Shown: positions 12,189-21,844, counted from the first letter of the stretch. The stretch is 64,000 nt of DNA from an uncultured Roseovarius sp. (GCA_951812895.1 OX638333.1:3700001-3764000), one strand, 5' to 3'. Notes: a model not told the origin generated them from the sequence alone. Made by a program: numbers and translations.

Positions 12189-12551
12189 ATGTCATTTGAT
12201 CCCACGACATTAAAATACAACGAGGCGGGATTGATCCCCGCGATCGCTCAGGATCATGACAGTGGTGATGTTCTTATGATGGCCTGGATGAATGCCGAGG
12301 CTGTGGCACGGACGCTGGAGAGTGGCAGGGTCACCTACTGGAGCCGGTCCAGGGCACAGTTCTGGATCAAAGGAGAGACCAGCGGTCACACTCAGAAACT
12401 GGTGGAGATGCGGGTGGATTGTGACCGCGATTGCCTGTTGATGCGGATCGAACAGATTGGTGCAGCGTGTCATACAAACCGGTGGAGCTGTTTTTATACC
12501 GCCATTCGCGATGGTAAAGAGCTGGAGATTTTGGCACCCGAAACGGTCTGA
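12189..12551 (+). CDS. hisI: Phosphoribosyl-AMP cyclohydrolase
   Basis: HisI opens the adenine ring of phosphoribosyl-AMP, the third step of histidine synthesis. The 120-residue protein shows MMAWMNAEA, the WSRSR motif, the metal site DCDRDC, and the CHTNRWSCFY motif with zinc-binding cysteines. All are hallmarks of HisI without a fused HisE domain. ATG 12189 is preferred to the GTG two codons upstream. It is divergent from the IscU-like gene, and a TPR gene follows 67 bases later. Confidence 0.95.
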   Translation: MSFDPTTLKYNEAGLIPAIAQDHDSGDVLMMAWMNAEAVARTLESGRVTYWSRSRAQFWIKGETSGHTQKLVEMRVDCDRDCLLMRIEQIGAACHTNRWSCFYTAIRDGKELEILAPETV

Positions 12552-12618
12552 CCTCTTGTCTTGATCACGATTTTGTTATCAAGTCCTGCTGTCATAAACG
12601 GTCAGCAAAGGGGCGTGA

Positions 12619-14298
12619 ATGGATCGGTTCGATCTGGGGCGGCACAGCAAAACCATCAGCACGACATCAAAGGACGCACAGTTCTGGTTCGATATGGGGC
12701 TGAACTGGTGTTACGGGTTTAATCACGAAGAAGGTGTTAAGTGCTTCCAAAAAGCGCTGGAATTCGATCCTGATTGCGTGATGGCGCATTGGGGCATCGC
12801 CTATGGTGCGGGTCCGTTTTACAATATGCCGTGGCGGGATTTTTGCGGTGAAGAGGCCAAAACCTGTACGGCGTTTTGTCATGGCCATATTGCACGCGCA
12901 CGTGCAGGGGCTTCCGGGGCGAGTGATCTGGAAAACCGGTTGGTAGAGGCGCTGGCCCTAAGGTTTCAGAAGCCCTATCCGGTGGCACCGGAAGAGTTCG
13001 ATCAATGGGATGACGATTACGCCGCAGCGATGCGCGATGTCTATGTCCATCACCGTGACGATCATGATGTGATGGCCATATTTGCCGAAGCGCTGATGAC
13101 CCGCACGCCCTGGAAATTGTGGGACGTGCACACCGGTCTGCCCGCTGCCAATGCCGACACGTTAGAAGCGCTTGAGGTGATTGAGCGGTCGATTGCCATG
13201 CATGATGCTGCCGGGACTCCCCAGCACCCGGCCATCCTGCACCTGCATATCCATGCGACAGAGATGTCGAATACGCCGGAGCGCGCGATGCGGTCTGCGG
13301 ATTTACTGGGAACCATGTGCCCGGATGCAGGCCATATGAACCACATGCCCGGCCATACCTATGTGTTGTGCGGAGAATATGAAAAAGCGCGCATCGCGAG
13401 TGAAAAGGCGATCCGGGCTGATGAAATTTACCTGGATTACGCCGGACCCTTCAATTTCTATACCACCGCGCGGTGCCATGATCTGCACCTGATGATGTAC
13501 ACCTGTATGTTCATGGGTCAGTATCAGTGCGCGATGGCCGCTGCCGATCAGATGTGTGCAACGTTGACCCCAGAGGTTTTATGCATTCCGGACCGTCCGC
13601 AAATGACCACAACGATGGAAGGATATTATTCCACCCGTCTGCATGTGAAGGTGCGGTTTGGGCGCTGGCAGGAGATTGTGGACGAACCCACGCCAACCGA
13701 TCCGGATTTGTATCCGGTGACAATCCCGATGCATCATTATGCCAAGGGTGTGGCACATGCCGCTTTGCACCAGTTCGATGAGGCTGAGGCGCAAAAACGT
13801 CTGTTTTACAATGCTGTCGACCGGGTGCCTGAGGGGCGAAAGTTTTTCAACAACGAGGCCGTGATGGTTCTGGCGATTGGTGAGGCGATGCTGAACGGAG
13901 AGCTGGAATATCACAAAGGCAATCATGCTGTTGCCTATCAGCACCTGCGCAAGGCCGTGCGGCGGGATGATGCGCTGGCCTATTCCGAGCCCTGGGCCTG
14001 GATGCACCCGCCACGGCACGCGCTGGCGGCGTTGCTGTCCGAACAAGGGCACTATGATGAGGCGGAAGAGGTGTATCGCACTGATCTGGGGCTGAATGAT
14101 CAGTTGCAACGCTGTGCACAGCATCCCGGTAACGTGTGGTCTTTGCATGGGCTGGTGGAGTGTTTGCGCCGACGTGGAGAGTCAGAGGAATTGCCCGCAT
14201 TGGAGCGTCAGCTGGCAGAGGCACAGGCACGGGCAGATGTGGCGATAACCTCGTCCTGCTTATGCCGGGCGATGACGGCGTGTTGCGGGCCGGCTTAG
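12619..14298 (+). CDS. Tetratricopeptide-repeat protein with Cys-rich C-terminus
   Basis: The 559-residue soluble protein has no signal peptide. It begins with a TPR-like unit (WFDMGLNWCYGFNHEEGVKCFQKALEFDPDC, about 20-53) and has further helical repeats around 200-290 and 420-530. The region HLHIHATEMSNTPERA with HMNHMPGHTYVLCGEYEKA is histidine-rich and may bind metal. The last 15 residues hold four cysteines (CLCRAMTACC). The family is a conserved TPR group in proteobacteria, and the function is not known to me. It stands alone between hisI and gluQRS. Confidence 0.8.
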   Translation: MDRFDLGRHSKTISTTSKDAQFWFDMGLNWCYGFNHEEGVKCFQKALEFDPDCVMAHWGIAYGAGPFYNMPWRDFCGEEAKTCTAFCHGHIARARAGASGASDLENRLVEALALRFQKPYPVAPEEFDQWDDDYAAAMRDVYVHHRDDHDVMAIFAEALMTRTPWKLWDVHTGLPAANADTLEALEVIERSIAMHDAAGTPQHPAILHLHIHATEMSNTPERAMRSADLLGTMCPDAGHMNHMPGHTYVLCGEYEKARIASEKAIRADEIYLDYAGPFNFYTTARCHDLHLMMYTCMFMGQYQCAMAAADQMCATLTPEVLCIPDRPQMTTTMEGYYSTRLHVKVRFGRWQEIVDEPTPTDPDLYPVTIPMHHYAKGVAHAALHQFDEAEAQKRLFYNAVDRVPEGRKFFNNEAVMVLAIGEAMLNGELEYHKGNHAVAYQHLRKAVRRDDALAYSEPWAWMHPPRHALAALLSEQGHYDEAEEVYRTDLGLNDQLQRCAQHPGNVWSLHGLVECLRRRGESEELPALERQLAEAQARADVAITSSCLCRAMTACCGPA

Positions 14299-14358
14299 GG
14301 TGTTATCGTAAAGAACCACACGGCCTTGCTGTATCTTTTCCAAGTATCTGAAATACGC

Positions 14359-15213
14359 CTACAACCCCACCATCCGTCGGATATCACCGGGCGTCGCGCC
14401 TTCTGCTCGATATTTCGAAATCGCGCGGGCATCGTCGCGTTTGGCCAGGCGTTTGCCCTGGTCGTCGCGGATCAGCTGATGGTGGTGGTAGATCGGGGTC
14501 GGCAGGCCCAGCAAGCGCTGTAGCAGCACATGAATGTGTGTGGCCTCGAACAGGTCCTGACCGCGGATCACATGCATAATGCCCTGATCAGCGTCGTCTG
14601 TGACAATTGACAGATGGTAAGAAGCGCCCATGCCGGGACGGGCGAGGGCGACGTCACCAATACGCGTAATCATATCTTTACAGGCGATTTGTCCGGTTTG
14701 ATCTTTGGGGCCCAAGCCGGTTTCGGTGAATGTCGGGCAGGCCCCGACATGCTGCAGAGCACGAGCCATATCCAGCCGCAAAGGGGTGTCGGGCATTGGC
14801 CCTGCGGGTTTCTCCGCTGGTCTGCAGGTGCCTGGGTAAATGATTCCGTCTGGACCATGTTGCACAACGCCCTCCTGAGGGGCGGATACCGCTGTACGTA
14901 TGTCGGCCCGGGTGCAGGCGCAGGAGTACAGCAAACCCATTTCCCAAAGGGTTTGCAGGGCCGCGCGATAGCGAGATAAGCGTTCAGATTGCCGCCAGAC
15001 TGGTTTGGGCCAGTTTAGGCCGAGCCAGCGGAGGTCATCGAAAATCTGCGTTTCCCACGCCGTTCGACTACGGCTTTGATCAATGTCGTCAATCCGCAGG
15101 TGGAACGTGCCGGCCTCTGCCGTCGCCGTATCATGGGCGAGCATTGCGGAATAGGCATGACCAAGGTGCAACGGACCAGTTGGGGACGGAGCGAATCGTG
15201 TCCTGAATGTCAA
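14359..15213 (-). CDS. gluQ: Glutamyl-Q tRNA(Asp) synthetase
   Basis: GluQRS attaches glutamate to queuosine at position 34 of tRNA-Asp. It resembles the catalytic domain of glutamyl-tRNA synthetase without the anticodon domain, which fits the 284 residues here. The sequence shows the HIGH-like motif in PTGPLHLGHAYSA (about 12-22), a zinc-type CSCAC-like pattern (YSCACTRADI with YPGTCR), and the KMSKS equivalent GKRLAKRDDA (about 253). The start overlaps the end of the upstream methyltransferase gene by 4 bases. Confidence 0.93.
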   Translation of the reverse strand: MTFRTRFAPSPTGPLHLGHAYSAMLAHDTATAEAGTFHLRIDDIDQSRSRTAWETQIFDDLRWLGLNWPKPVWRQSERLSRYRAALQTLWEMGLLYSCACTRADIRTAVSAPQEGVVQHGPDGIIYPGTCRPAEKPAGPMPDTPLRLDMARALQHVGACPTFTETGLGPKDQTGQIACKDMITRIGDVALARPGMGASYHLSIVTDDADQGIMHVIRGQDLFEATHIHVLLQRLLGLPTPIYHHHQLIRDDQGKRLAKRDDARAISKYRAEGATPGDIRRMVGL

Positions 15214-15824
15214 TTCTTTTCAATGATATATACTGTGGACTTTAAGTCCTGGCCGGGCAGGTGGGTGCCGTATTCCTTTAGCCGCAGACACGCCGCGCCG
15301 CAATCAAGCCATTGGTTGAGTGCGGCTTCGTATGCCGGATCTTTCAGGGCGTGATCATTGAGGCTGAGCGCGAGAACACCACGGCGTTTCAATGCTTTCA
15401 TCAAGGTAAAAAACGTCTGTGGCGGGGCCGCACCGATGCCGATTACGCCGATGGCTGTTATGGCTGAATACACGTTGTGTTCAATCGGCATAGGGTCATT
15501 CACGTTGATCAGTTTTAGATCGCGGTAAATTTGTTTTTCCCGCGCGATATCAATCATTTCCGGGCTTGGGTCCATCCCGTCAATCGTGATGACACCAGCA
15601 AGCCGCAATGCCGCGCCCGAGAGGCCGGTGCCGCAACCAAAATCGAGAACGGGTGTGTCCGGACCGGGAAGATAGCGCATAAGAGCGTCGGCTACGCGGC
15701 CGGGGGTGGCGTAGCCGTTATCCCCAACTTCGGCGTCGTAGGTCTGCGCCCAGTCGTCATACAGCGCCTTGGTCTTTTCGGGTGTGTATTCGTTATACAC
15801 GCGGTCGAGAAATTTCTCTGTCAT
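15210..15824 (-). CDS. Class I SAM-dependent methyltransferase
   Basis: The 204-residue protein has a Rossmann methyltransferase core with motif I VLDFGCGTGLSGAAL (about 60-73), the acidic loop IDGMDPSPEMIDIA and a post-I motif. The N-terminus YDDWAQTYDAEVGDNGY is typical of small-molecule or UbiE-like methyltransferases. The substrate is unknown. The last codons overlap gluQRS by 4 bases, so it is co-translated with it, and trmFO lies 12 bases upstream. The tRNA-modification neighbours do not by themselves show that it acts on tRNA. Confidence 0.85.
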   Translation of the reverse strand: MTEKFLDRVYNEYTPEKTKALYDDWAQTYDAEVGDNGYATPGRVADALMRYLPGPDTPVLDFGCGTGLSGAALRLAGVITIDGMDPSPEMIDIAREKQIYRDLKLINVNDPMPIEHNVYSAITAIGVIGIGAAPPQTFFTLMKALKRRGVLALSLNDHALKDPAYEAALNQWLDCGAACLRLKEYGTHLPGQDLKSTVYIIEKN

Positions 15825-15836
15825 GAAGACAGGAAA

Positions 15837-17201
15837 TCACAATGGCTGCGAGGCGTCCAGTGTGGATTGTGACAGCCAGTCGGTCCAGGCCGCCTTGGCC
15901 CGGTCGGTATAGGCCTTGTAACGGTCTTTGCGGCCGCGGCGGCCTCCTTTGAGGCCATCGACCGGGCGGAACAGGCCGAAATTGACGTTCATAGGCTGGA
16001 ATGTCTTGGCCTCGGCCCCGCCGGTGATGTGATGGATGAGGGCGCCCATGGCGCTGTCTTGCGGAGGTGGTGCAAGGGATTCGCCAAGGATTTCAGCCGC
16101 GGCAAGGCGCCCGGCAAGAAGGCCCATGGCAGCGGATTCTACGTATCCTTCGACCCCGGTGATCTGACCTGCAAAACGGATATTGGGGCGTGATTTCAGA
16201 CGCATCTGGTGATCAATCAGGGTGGGGGAATTCAGGAAGGTGTTCCGGTGAATTCCGCCCAGACGGGCAAAACCAGCATTTTCCAGACCGGGGATTGTGC
16301 GCAGTACTTTGGTTTGCGCACTGTATTTCATTTTAGTCTGAAAACCCACTATGTTATAAAGCGTTCCTAATGCGTTATCGCGGCGTAATTGCACAACGGC
16401 ATAGGGCTTTACATCGGGTTGATGGGGATTGGTCAGGCCGACGGGTTTCATCGGGCCAAAGCGAAGGGTTTCACGCCCGCGTTCTGCCATCACCTCGATC
16501 GGGAGGCACCCATCGAAATAGGTTGCGGTTTCGCCTTCGTGAAACTCTGTCTTGTCGGCAGTAAGAAGTGCGTCAATGAACGCTTCGTACTGGACGCGGT
16601 CCATGGGACAGTTGAGATAGGCGGTACGTTCTTCTTCGGTTCCACCCTTGTCATAACGCGATTGCATCCACGCGCGCGACATGTCGATTGAATCGAAATA
16701 AACAATCGGGGCGATGGCGTCGAAAAATGCCAGCGCCTGTGCCCCGGTTTCGCGGGCGATGGCCGCGCCAAGGTTTTCCGAAGTGAGGGGGCCAGTGGCG
16801 AATATCCAGTGGCCTTCGGTTGGCAATTCGGTGATTTCACCCTCTTTGACTGTCACATTGGGATGCGCACGTAGGCGATCTGTGACGCTTTGCGCAAAGG
16901 GATCACGGTCCACGGCCAGTGCCCCACCTGCAGGCAGACGGTGACGATCGGCCATTTTCATGATCAGCCCATCCGCTGCGCGCATTTCCCAATGCAGCAG
17001 ACCCACGGCGTTTTGTTCATCATCGTCAGAGCGGAATGAATTTGAGCATACCATTTCTGCCAGATTGCCGGTCTGGTGAGCAAATGTGCCCACCTGCGGG
17101 CGCATTTCGTGAATGACAACAGAAACGCCCATTTGGGCGGCCTGCCATGCGGCCTCGGACCCGGCCATGCCACCGCCGACGATATTCAGGGTATTGTTCA
17201 T
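15837..17201 (-). CDS. trmFO: Methylenetetrahydrofolate-tRNA-(uracil-5-)-methyltransferase TrmFO
   Basis: TrmFO makes ribothymidine at position 54 of tRNA using methylene-THF and FADH2. The 454-residue protein starts with an FAD-binding [12 protein letters not shown] motif and contains [10 protein letters not shown] and the cysteine-bearing [11 protein letters not shown] (about 230). It also has [13 protein letters not shown] and the C-terminal [12 protein letters not shown] motif, all typical. It is the first gene of a three-gene leftward run with the methyltransferase and gluQRS. Confidence 0.95.
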   Translation of the reverse strand: MNNTLNIVGGGMAGSEAAWQAAQMGVSVVIHEMRPQVGTFAHQTGNLAEMVCSNSFRSDDDEQNAVGLLHWEMRAADGLIMKMADRHRLPAGGALAVDRDPFAQSVTDRLRAHPNVTVKEGEITELPTEGHWIFATGPLTSENLGAAIARETGAQALAFFDAIAPIVYFDSIDMSRAWMQSRYDKGGTEEERTAYLNCPMDRVQYEAFIDALLTADKTEFHEGETATYFDGCLPIEVMAERGRETLRFGPMKPVGLTNPHQPDVKPYAVVQLRRDNALGTLYNIVGFQTKMKYSAQTKVLRTIPGLENAGFARLGGIHRNTFLNSPTLIDHQMRLKSRPNIRFAGQITGVEGYVESAAMGLLAGRLAAAEILGESLAPPPQDSAMGALIHHITGGAEAKTFQPMNVNFGLFRPVDGLKGGRRGRKDRYKAYTDRAKAAWTDWLSQSTLDASQPL

Positions 17202-17239
17202 ATGGGCGATCTAGGGGATCAGGGCGGGATTGGAAAGGG

Positions 17240-18574
17240 TCAGAAGGAAGACTTTACCGGCTTCTCAACCGGCAGGCCCGAGGGGACAGTTTCCGGTGCG
17301 CCGAGACGGCCGGTCAGCGATATGGGATCGGTCAGGGCGTCGAGGAAGGCGATGATCGCGTCAATTTCGCGGTCGTTAAGCGGCGTGGGTGCTATCTCGA
17401 TGGCCGCAAAGATGGCGAGAACCTCGTCATAGTCCTGCATCGCCGGATCTTCCGGGCCTGCAAGCCCCGTTTCGGGCAGGATGGCAAGGGAGGTGTCTGA
17501 ATATTCTGCCAACATGGTTGCGGGATCGAGGTGGTGACGGATCATGTCGCGAAGTGTGCTGTACGCGCCGTTATGGCCATACGGGGCGGTGAGAGCCACG
17601 TTGCGTAGGGAAGGAGTGCGAAATCGGTACATATCGACCCCATCGAGGGTGACATTCGCGCGTCCATGATCTGCATGACCCGATAGTCCATGCCCCTTTC
17701 CTGGCCCGATCTGGGGCATGCCGATGGCGTGAAAGCCGTGGTCGGTCTGGAGTGCACCTGAATGGCAGGTCACGCATTGTGCCTTGCCATAAAACAGTGA
17801 CATGCCGCGAAGTTGGGTGTTGGTTAATGCTTCGATGTCGCCGGCAAGAAACCTGTCGAACGGGCTGTTGGTGGCGCGAAACTCGAATGTAATGAAATCG
17901 CCAATTGCCTTTGCGATATGGGTAATATGCAGGGGTTCATCGGGTTTGAGCAGCCATGCGAACCTTTGGGCATAGTCAGGGTTGGCTGCGACACGGTCTG
18001 CGATGATCTGCCATGCCCCATCCGGGCCGGTGATCTGATCTCGTTCGACGGCATCAGCGACCGGGTTTTCGCCCGGATGACCGGCCATTTCGTTGTCTGC
18101 AATTAACGGCAAGAGCGCTTGTGCCGCCAAAAGCGGTAAAGGGCGTTCGAGGTCGGCATTCCCAGGCAGGCGGATGCCGAACCGTGCAGACGGATCACGC
18201 ATCAGCCGACCATCGTGAAACATTGAAGTGAATTCGTAAGCCCCCAGATTGTACAGCGCCGGTGCGTTGCGGGGCAGGCGCGATACTGGTGGATTTGCGG
18301 GGTCCGGGCGCCGCGTGAGACCAAATCCGGTGGCGCCTTCGCCGATGGACAAAGAGACGCTGTCCGAGGTGCCGAGATCGGGATGGTGACAGCTGGCACA
18401 GGCAATATTGCGATTGCCGGAAAGGAGCGGGTCAAAGAAAAGATCACGGCCAAGCAGGACCGAGCTTGCCGTCGGTGCGGGAAAGCCATCATTTGAGACC
18501 GGTTCGGGAAGGTCCGCGGCCATTGCACCGCCCAGACACAAAATCCATGCAAAAAAGGTGGCACAGATGCGCAT
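17240..18574 (-). CDS. Di-haem cytochrome c peroxidase / MauG-like protein, periplasmic
   Basis: The 444-residue precursor has a signal peptide (MRICATFFAWILCLGGAMA). Two c-type haem sites follow: CASCHH near residue 61 and CVTCHS near residue 270. MauG and bacterial cytochrome c peroxidases share this two-domain layout. Bacterial peroxidases reduce H2O2, while MauG oxidises protein tryptophans; the sequence alone does not decide. The MxxY-like distal ligands cannot be assigned by eye. It lies upstream of trmFO and is not obviously linked functionally. Confidence 0.85.
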   Translation of the reverse strand: MRICATFFAWILCLGGAMAADLPEPVSNDGFPAPTASSVLLGRDLFFDPLLSGNRNIACASCHHPDLGTSDSVSLSIGEGATGFGLTRRPDPANPPVSRLPRNAPALYNLGAYEFTSMFHDGRLMRDPSARFGIRLPGNADLERPLPLLAAQALLPLIADNEMAGHPGENPVADAVERDQITGPDGAWQIIADRVAANPDYAQRFAWLLKPDEPLHITHIAKAIGDFITFEFRATNSPFDRFLAGDIEALTNTQLRGMSLFYGKAQCVTCHSGALQTDHGFHAIGMPQIGPGKGHGLSGHADHGRANVTLDGVDMYRFRTPSLRNVALTAPYGHNGAYSTLRDMIRHHLDPATMLAEYSDTSLAILPETGLAGPEDPAMQDYDEVLAIFAAIEIAPTPLNDREIDAIIAFLDALTDPISLTGRLGAPETVPSGLPVEKPVKSSF

Positions 18575-18699
18575 CTGGATTTTGACCCCCGGTGTTTTCC
18601 TGCTTTGACCGGGTCTAACGCATCAAAGGTTTCCCGAAAACGGTGAAAGTGGAAATTCTTTGGCTCGATTCCAGAAACGGTTGCCTGAAGTTGCTGAAC

Positions 18700-19485
18700 T
18701 TATTGTATCCATTCCGGCGGACGTTTTTCGATGAATGCGCTGATCCCTTCGGCGGTGTCGCGATCGAGCATATTCTCAACCATCACATCGCGCGTGTAAT
18801 CATATGCTTCTGTCAGAGGCATTTCGAGCTGCTTGTAAAATGCTTGTTTGCCGATCTTAACCGCAACACCCAGTTTGGCAGCGATGGTTTCAGCCAGTTC
18901 ATTCGTTGCAGTTTCAAGGTCATCATGCGGCACGGCACGATTGATCAGCCCAAGTGCCATGGCTCGGTCTGTATCGATAAATTCACCTGTAGTAAGCATT
19001 TCAAATGCTTGTTTTCGTGTAATATTACGAGATAGAGCCACCATGGGGGTCGAGCAGAATAGCCCAATGTTTACCCCGTTCACGCCAAACCGTGTTCCTT
19101 CTGCGGCCACCGCCAGATCACATGAAGCCACAAGCTGGCAACCGGCAGCAGTGGCGATGCCGTGGGGCTGGGCAATCACCGGTTGCGGCAGATCGCGGAT
19201 AGAAGTCATCACGTTGGCGCAACGGGTGAACAGATCGGCAAAGTAAGCCTTGCCACCATCTTCGGCCTGTCGCCCGAGAGTCATTTCCTTCAGGTCATGC
19301 CCGGCACAGAATGCTTTGCCCGTGCCGGCGAGGATCACAGCGCGGATATGTGGTTGTTCTTTCAGGCGGTCAAATTCTGTCTGGAGTGCCAGCAACATGG
19401 CATCGGACAACGCATTCAGTTTTTCCGGGGCATTCAACGTGAGCCGGGCAATGGCGCCGGTGTCGCTGCGATTTAGGATTGCCAT
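18700..19485 (-). CDS. Enoyl-CoA hydratase/isomerase family protein
   Basis: The 261-residue crotonase-fold protein has the oxyanion-hole segments GTGKAFCAGHDLKEM (about 53-67) and IAQPHGIATAAGCQLVASCDLAVA (about 105-128). One of the usual catalytic glutamates appears replaced in the region FGVNGVNIGLF, so its activity as a hydratase is uncertain. The sequence resembles the ECHDC3 branch. It is divergent from the PaaI thioesterase gene, which suggests a shared acyl-CoA context. Confidence 0.85.
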   Translation of the reverse strand: MAILNRSDTGAIARLTLNAPEKLNALSDAMLLALQTEFDRLKEQPHIRAVILAGTGKAFCAGHDLKEMTLGRQAEDGGKAYFADLFTRCANVMTSIRDLPQPVIAQPHGIATAAGCQLVASCDLAVAAEGTRFGVNGVNIGLFCSTPMVALSRNITRKQAFEMLTTGEFIDTDRAMALGLINRAVPHDDLETATNELAETIAAKLGVAVKIGKQAFYKQLEMPLTEAYDYTRDVMVENMLDRDTAEGISAFIEKRPPEWIQ

Positions 19486-19543
19486 CTTGTCTCTCCCTTT
19501 GGCTTGTGATTCTTTCTAAGGCCAGAAGCGTTGGGAGGGAAGT

Positions 19544-19966
19544 ATGCGTCTGCAGATGAGTATCGAGGATTTGATGGTGTTTCTCGACCGGGAATTTCCC
19601 CAGATGAAGGGCGAGTTTGCCATCGACGAGTTGGGTGAGATGCGGATCCGTACCCGCCTGAATGTCGGGGAACGTCATCTTCGACCGGGTGGCACGGTGT
19701 CGGGGCCATCCATCTTTGCACTGGCGGATGTATCGGTTTACCTTGCTGTGCTGGCGATGATCGGGCCGCAGGGGCTGGCGGTGACGACAAGCTGTTCGGT
19801 GGATTTTATGCGTAAACCGGCCGCTGGCGTTGATTTAATTGCAGAATGCAGGTTGCTGAAACTGGGCCGGGTGCTGGCGGTAGGAGAGGTTTTGTTGTTT
19901 TCTGAGGGTGTGGATGCGCCCGTTGCAAGGGCGAGCATGACCTATTCGATCCCACCGAAAGGATGA
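19544..19966 (+). CDS. PaaI-type hot-dog thioesterase
   Basis: The 140-residue protein has the hot-dog core LNVGERHLRPGGTVSGPSIFALADVSVYLAVLA, in which the usual catalytic Asp lies in ALADVS, followed by TTSCSVDFMRKP. These features fit acyl-CoA thioesterases of the PaaI group. A GGGAGGG ribosome site lies just before the start. The stop overlaps the next gene's first possible ATG. It is divergent from the enoyl-CoA hydratase gene. Substrate unknown. Confidence 0.85.
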   Translation: MRLQMSIEDLMVFLDREFPQMKGEFAIDELGEMRIRTRLNVGERHLRPGGTVSGPSIFALADVSVYLAVLAMIGPQGLAVTTSCSVDFMRKPAAGVDLIAECRLLKLGRVLAVGEVLLFSEGVDAPVARASMTYSIPPKG

Positions 19967-19968
19967 AA

Positions 19969-20550
19969 ATGACTGAAATTGCAAAGTTTTTCGGTGGTTG
20001 CATTGCCTTGGCCATGCTTCCGCAATCTGCATTCGCCTGTGCGTGTTGTGCCGAACGTGGCGAGAGATTTTTGTATAAATCAGAGTTGGGCCACTGGGAA
20101 TTGAGCGAGATGGCGGCGGTGCGCGCGGCATCGCCCGCACAATTGTTTGTCTCGGCCTGCGATCTGGAATGCGTATCCGGCATCAGCAATCCACTTTATG
20201 AATACGGGGTCGAGGTTGCGGTGTCAGAGGCGGGTGTCGATTTTGATCTGAGCGATGAGGCGGGAAGATTTCGCGGGACGCTAAGTTTCGACCTGCCGGC
20301 AGAATATACCTACTTTGGTGTCGATCCGGAGCCGGGAAAATCCGAAGGCGAACCACTTCTATTTACCGAAATTCGGTTCAAAGGCGATGTGTATGGTAGC
20401 GGCGATTTTGCCGGCACCAAAGCGGTCGAGGCCGAGCTGATCTATTCAGGATTCGGTAATATGTGCATCGGCCCGGGAAATTTTGCGAATTGGTCGCTAA
20501 ATGTGGTTGGCGATGGAAATGAGTATCGACTGTTTGGTGCACTGGAATAA
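19969..20550 (+). CDS. Exported protein of unknown function with CxC-CC N-terminus
   Basis: The 193-residue precursor (ATG 19969 chosen; 19963 is also possible) has a signal peptide ending near SAFA, directly followed by CACCAERGE in the mature protein. The rest looks beta-rich, with further cysteines at SACDLECVSG and a FGNMCIGPGNFANWSLNV C-terminal segment. No family is recognised. It follows the PaaI gene with essentially no gap, so they are co-transcribed, but a functional link is not evident. Confidence 0.65.
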   Translation: MTEIAKFFGGCIALAMLPQSAFACACCAERGERFLYKSELGHWELSEMAAVRAASPAQLFVSACDLECVSGISNPLYEYGVEVAVSEAGVDFDLSDEAGRFRGTLSFDLPAEYTYFGVDPEPGKSEGEPLLFTEIRFKGDVYGSGDFAGTKAVEAELIYSGFGNMCIGPGNFANWSLNVVGDGNEYRLFGALE

Positions 20551-20552
20551 TG

Positions 20553-20585
20553 GCCCGGATCTGCGGAAATGGTCGGGCTTTTGTT
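20553..20585 (+). terminator. Weak terminator-like hairpin
   Basis: GCCCG (20553-20557) can pair with CGGGC (20574-20578), followed by TTTTGTT. It lies 3 bases after the exported-protein stop and is plausible but weak. Confidence 0.4.
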
Positions 20586-20610
20586 GAGTGGTTACGCAGT
20601 CGAATCAGTG

Positions 20611-21429
20611 TCAGAGCACGCAGGTGTTTGCGCCGAAAGTGCCCCGCTCGCTGTCTTCGTTTGAGCGGTTGATGCGGCGTTTTGAAAATTTTAACCCCGC
20701 ACGCATTTGATCATCAGATGTAAGAGCCGTGTAATCCAATTTTTCTTTTGACATCAACATCCCCCGGGCACCGGCAGAGCCGTCAAACCTGTACACATAC
20801 AGCGTGTCCCAGGGTAAGTGCCCGCCTTTGAACAGGTTCTGTATATCGGAAACGAAGTTGTGACATTGGAAGTTTTCCATCAAATACACATACTTGTCGG
20901 CCATTGCAAACATGTTGGAGAGGGCAACAAAATGGCTGACGGCGGTATGGATGTGCATCAATACTGCCTGACAATACACCAGCTCCGCCCGCGGCCAGAG
21001 CCGTGAATAGGGCATGGTGGCGTCCAGAATTCCGAATGAATCGTATAGCTTGGGATGGCGTTTGCAGGCCAGCTCTATCTGAAATTTGCCGCGGTCGCTG
21101 CCGGTTGTTTGTACGTCCGGAAACACCGTATTGGCGTTCGCAACATGGTCGCCGCCACCGCAGCCGATTTCATGCGCGGTTTTTGGTTTTAGCTGTCCAA
21201 TGACTTCAAGGATCGCGGCGTGGTTTGGATGCAGGCTTTGTCCTTTGGCGATTAACGTTCCACTTTTTTGGTCAAATGACAGGTCATCTGTTCGCGCAAT
21301 TGTAAGATATTCTGCTTCTACGTCCTTTTTCAGGCGGCGGTGGTAACTGTCCTTTGTGTAGTTTTGCCAGTCAAAATCGTCATCGTAGAATTTGCGGATT
21401 TTGTAGTTTAGCCGTTTTAGAAAATCCAA
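20611..21429 (-). CDS. Class I SAM-dependent methyltransferase-like protein
   Basis: The 272-residue protein has motif I in TAHEIGCGGGDHVAN (about 83-97), an Asp/Arg loop TTGSDRGKFQIELA, and the motif PRAELVYCQAVLMHIH (about 146), consistent with a Rossmann methyltransferase. The N-terminus (DFLKRLNYKIRKFYDDDFDW) is basic and aromatic. The substrate is unknown; similar proteins sit in glycan or surface-modification loci, but nothing nearby supports that here. It is monocistronic. Confidence 0.75.
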   Translation of the reverse strand: MDFLKRLNYKIRKFYDDDFDWQNYTKDSYHRRLKKDVEAEYLTIARTDDLSFDQKSGTLIAKGQSLHPNHAAILEVIGQLKPKTAHEIGCGGGDHVANANTVFPDVQTTGSDRGKFQIELACKRHPKLYDSFGILDATMPYSRLWPRAELVYCQAVLMHIHTAVSHFVALSNMFAMADKYVYLMENFQCHNFVSDIQNLFKGGHLPWDTLYVYRFDGSAGARGMLMSKEKLDYTALTSDDQMRAGLKFSKRRINRSNEDSERGTFGANTCVL

Positions 21430-21542
21430 AGCCTTGTCACCCCCTCAAGTTCAAGCCTTCGGTAATCAGCCTAGAGGTCTGATGAGGATTTTCCAGCCTG
21501 TTTGATGGAAACGACGACATCAAACTCGGACAACGGACTTAT

Positions 21543-21568
21543 AAAAAAGGGCCGGATTTCTCCGGCCC
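21543..21568 (-). terminator. Rho-independent terminator for the DUF1127 gene
   Basis: On the minus strand GGGCCGG pairs with CCGGCCC around a 6-base loop (21549-21568), followed by a run of six T residues. It lies about 30 bases beyond the DUF1127 stop. Confidence 0.85.
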
Positions 21569-21596
21569 AGTGGAAGAGGTCCGTTGATAGGGGACT

Positions 21597-21830
21597 TTAC
21601 GGCCTCCAGAACCATTTTTGGCACTCAGCGTAGGCTTCCGCAGGGCTGATACCTACATCGAGCAGCATTTGATCGGTCATGTGCCGGAGGCTGGCGCGTG
21701 TGCGGCGGCGCTGCGACCAGAGAAACAGGGTATACGCCACTCGAATTGCCACGTTTGATGCGACAGGCAGCGAGGAGGGGCGGGCAAGATGCGCCAATGC
21801 TCTGCGATCTGGTGTGGAAAGGGACGTCAT
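21597..21830 (-). CDS. DUF1127 small basic protein
   Basis: The 77-residue protein (start ATG 21830) carries the C-terminal DUF1127 motif RRTRASLRHMTDQMLLDVGISPAEAYAE preceded by a short hydrophobic stretch (VAIRVAYTLFLW). Some short alphaproteobacterial members of this family act in RNA metabolism and phosphate or stress responses; that is family knowledge, not shown here. An ATTGT-N6-ACAAT palindrome lies 15 bases before its start codon, and the divergent gene is a MocR regulator, which implies direct control. Confidence 0.88.
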   Translation of the reverse strand: MTSLSTPDRRALAHLARPSSLPVASNVAIRVAYTLFLWSQRRRTRASLRHMTDQMLLDVGISPAEAYAECQKWFWRP

Positions 21831-21844
21831 TGGTGTTCTCCAGT

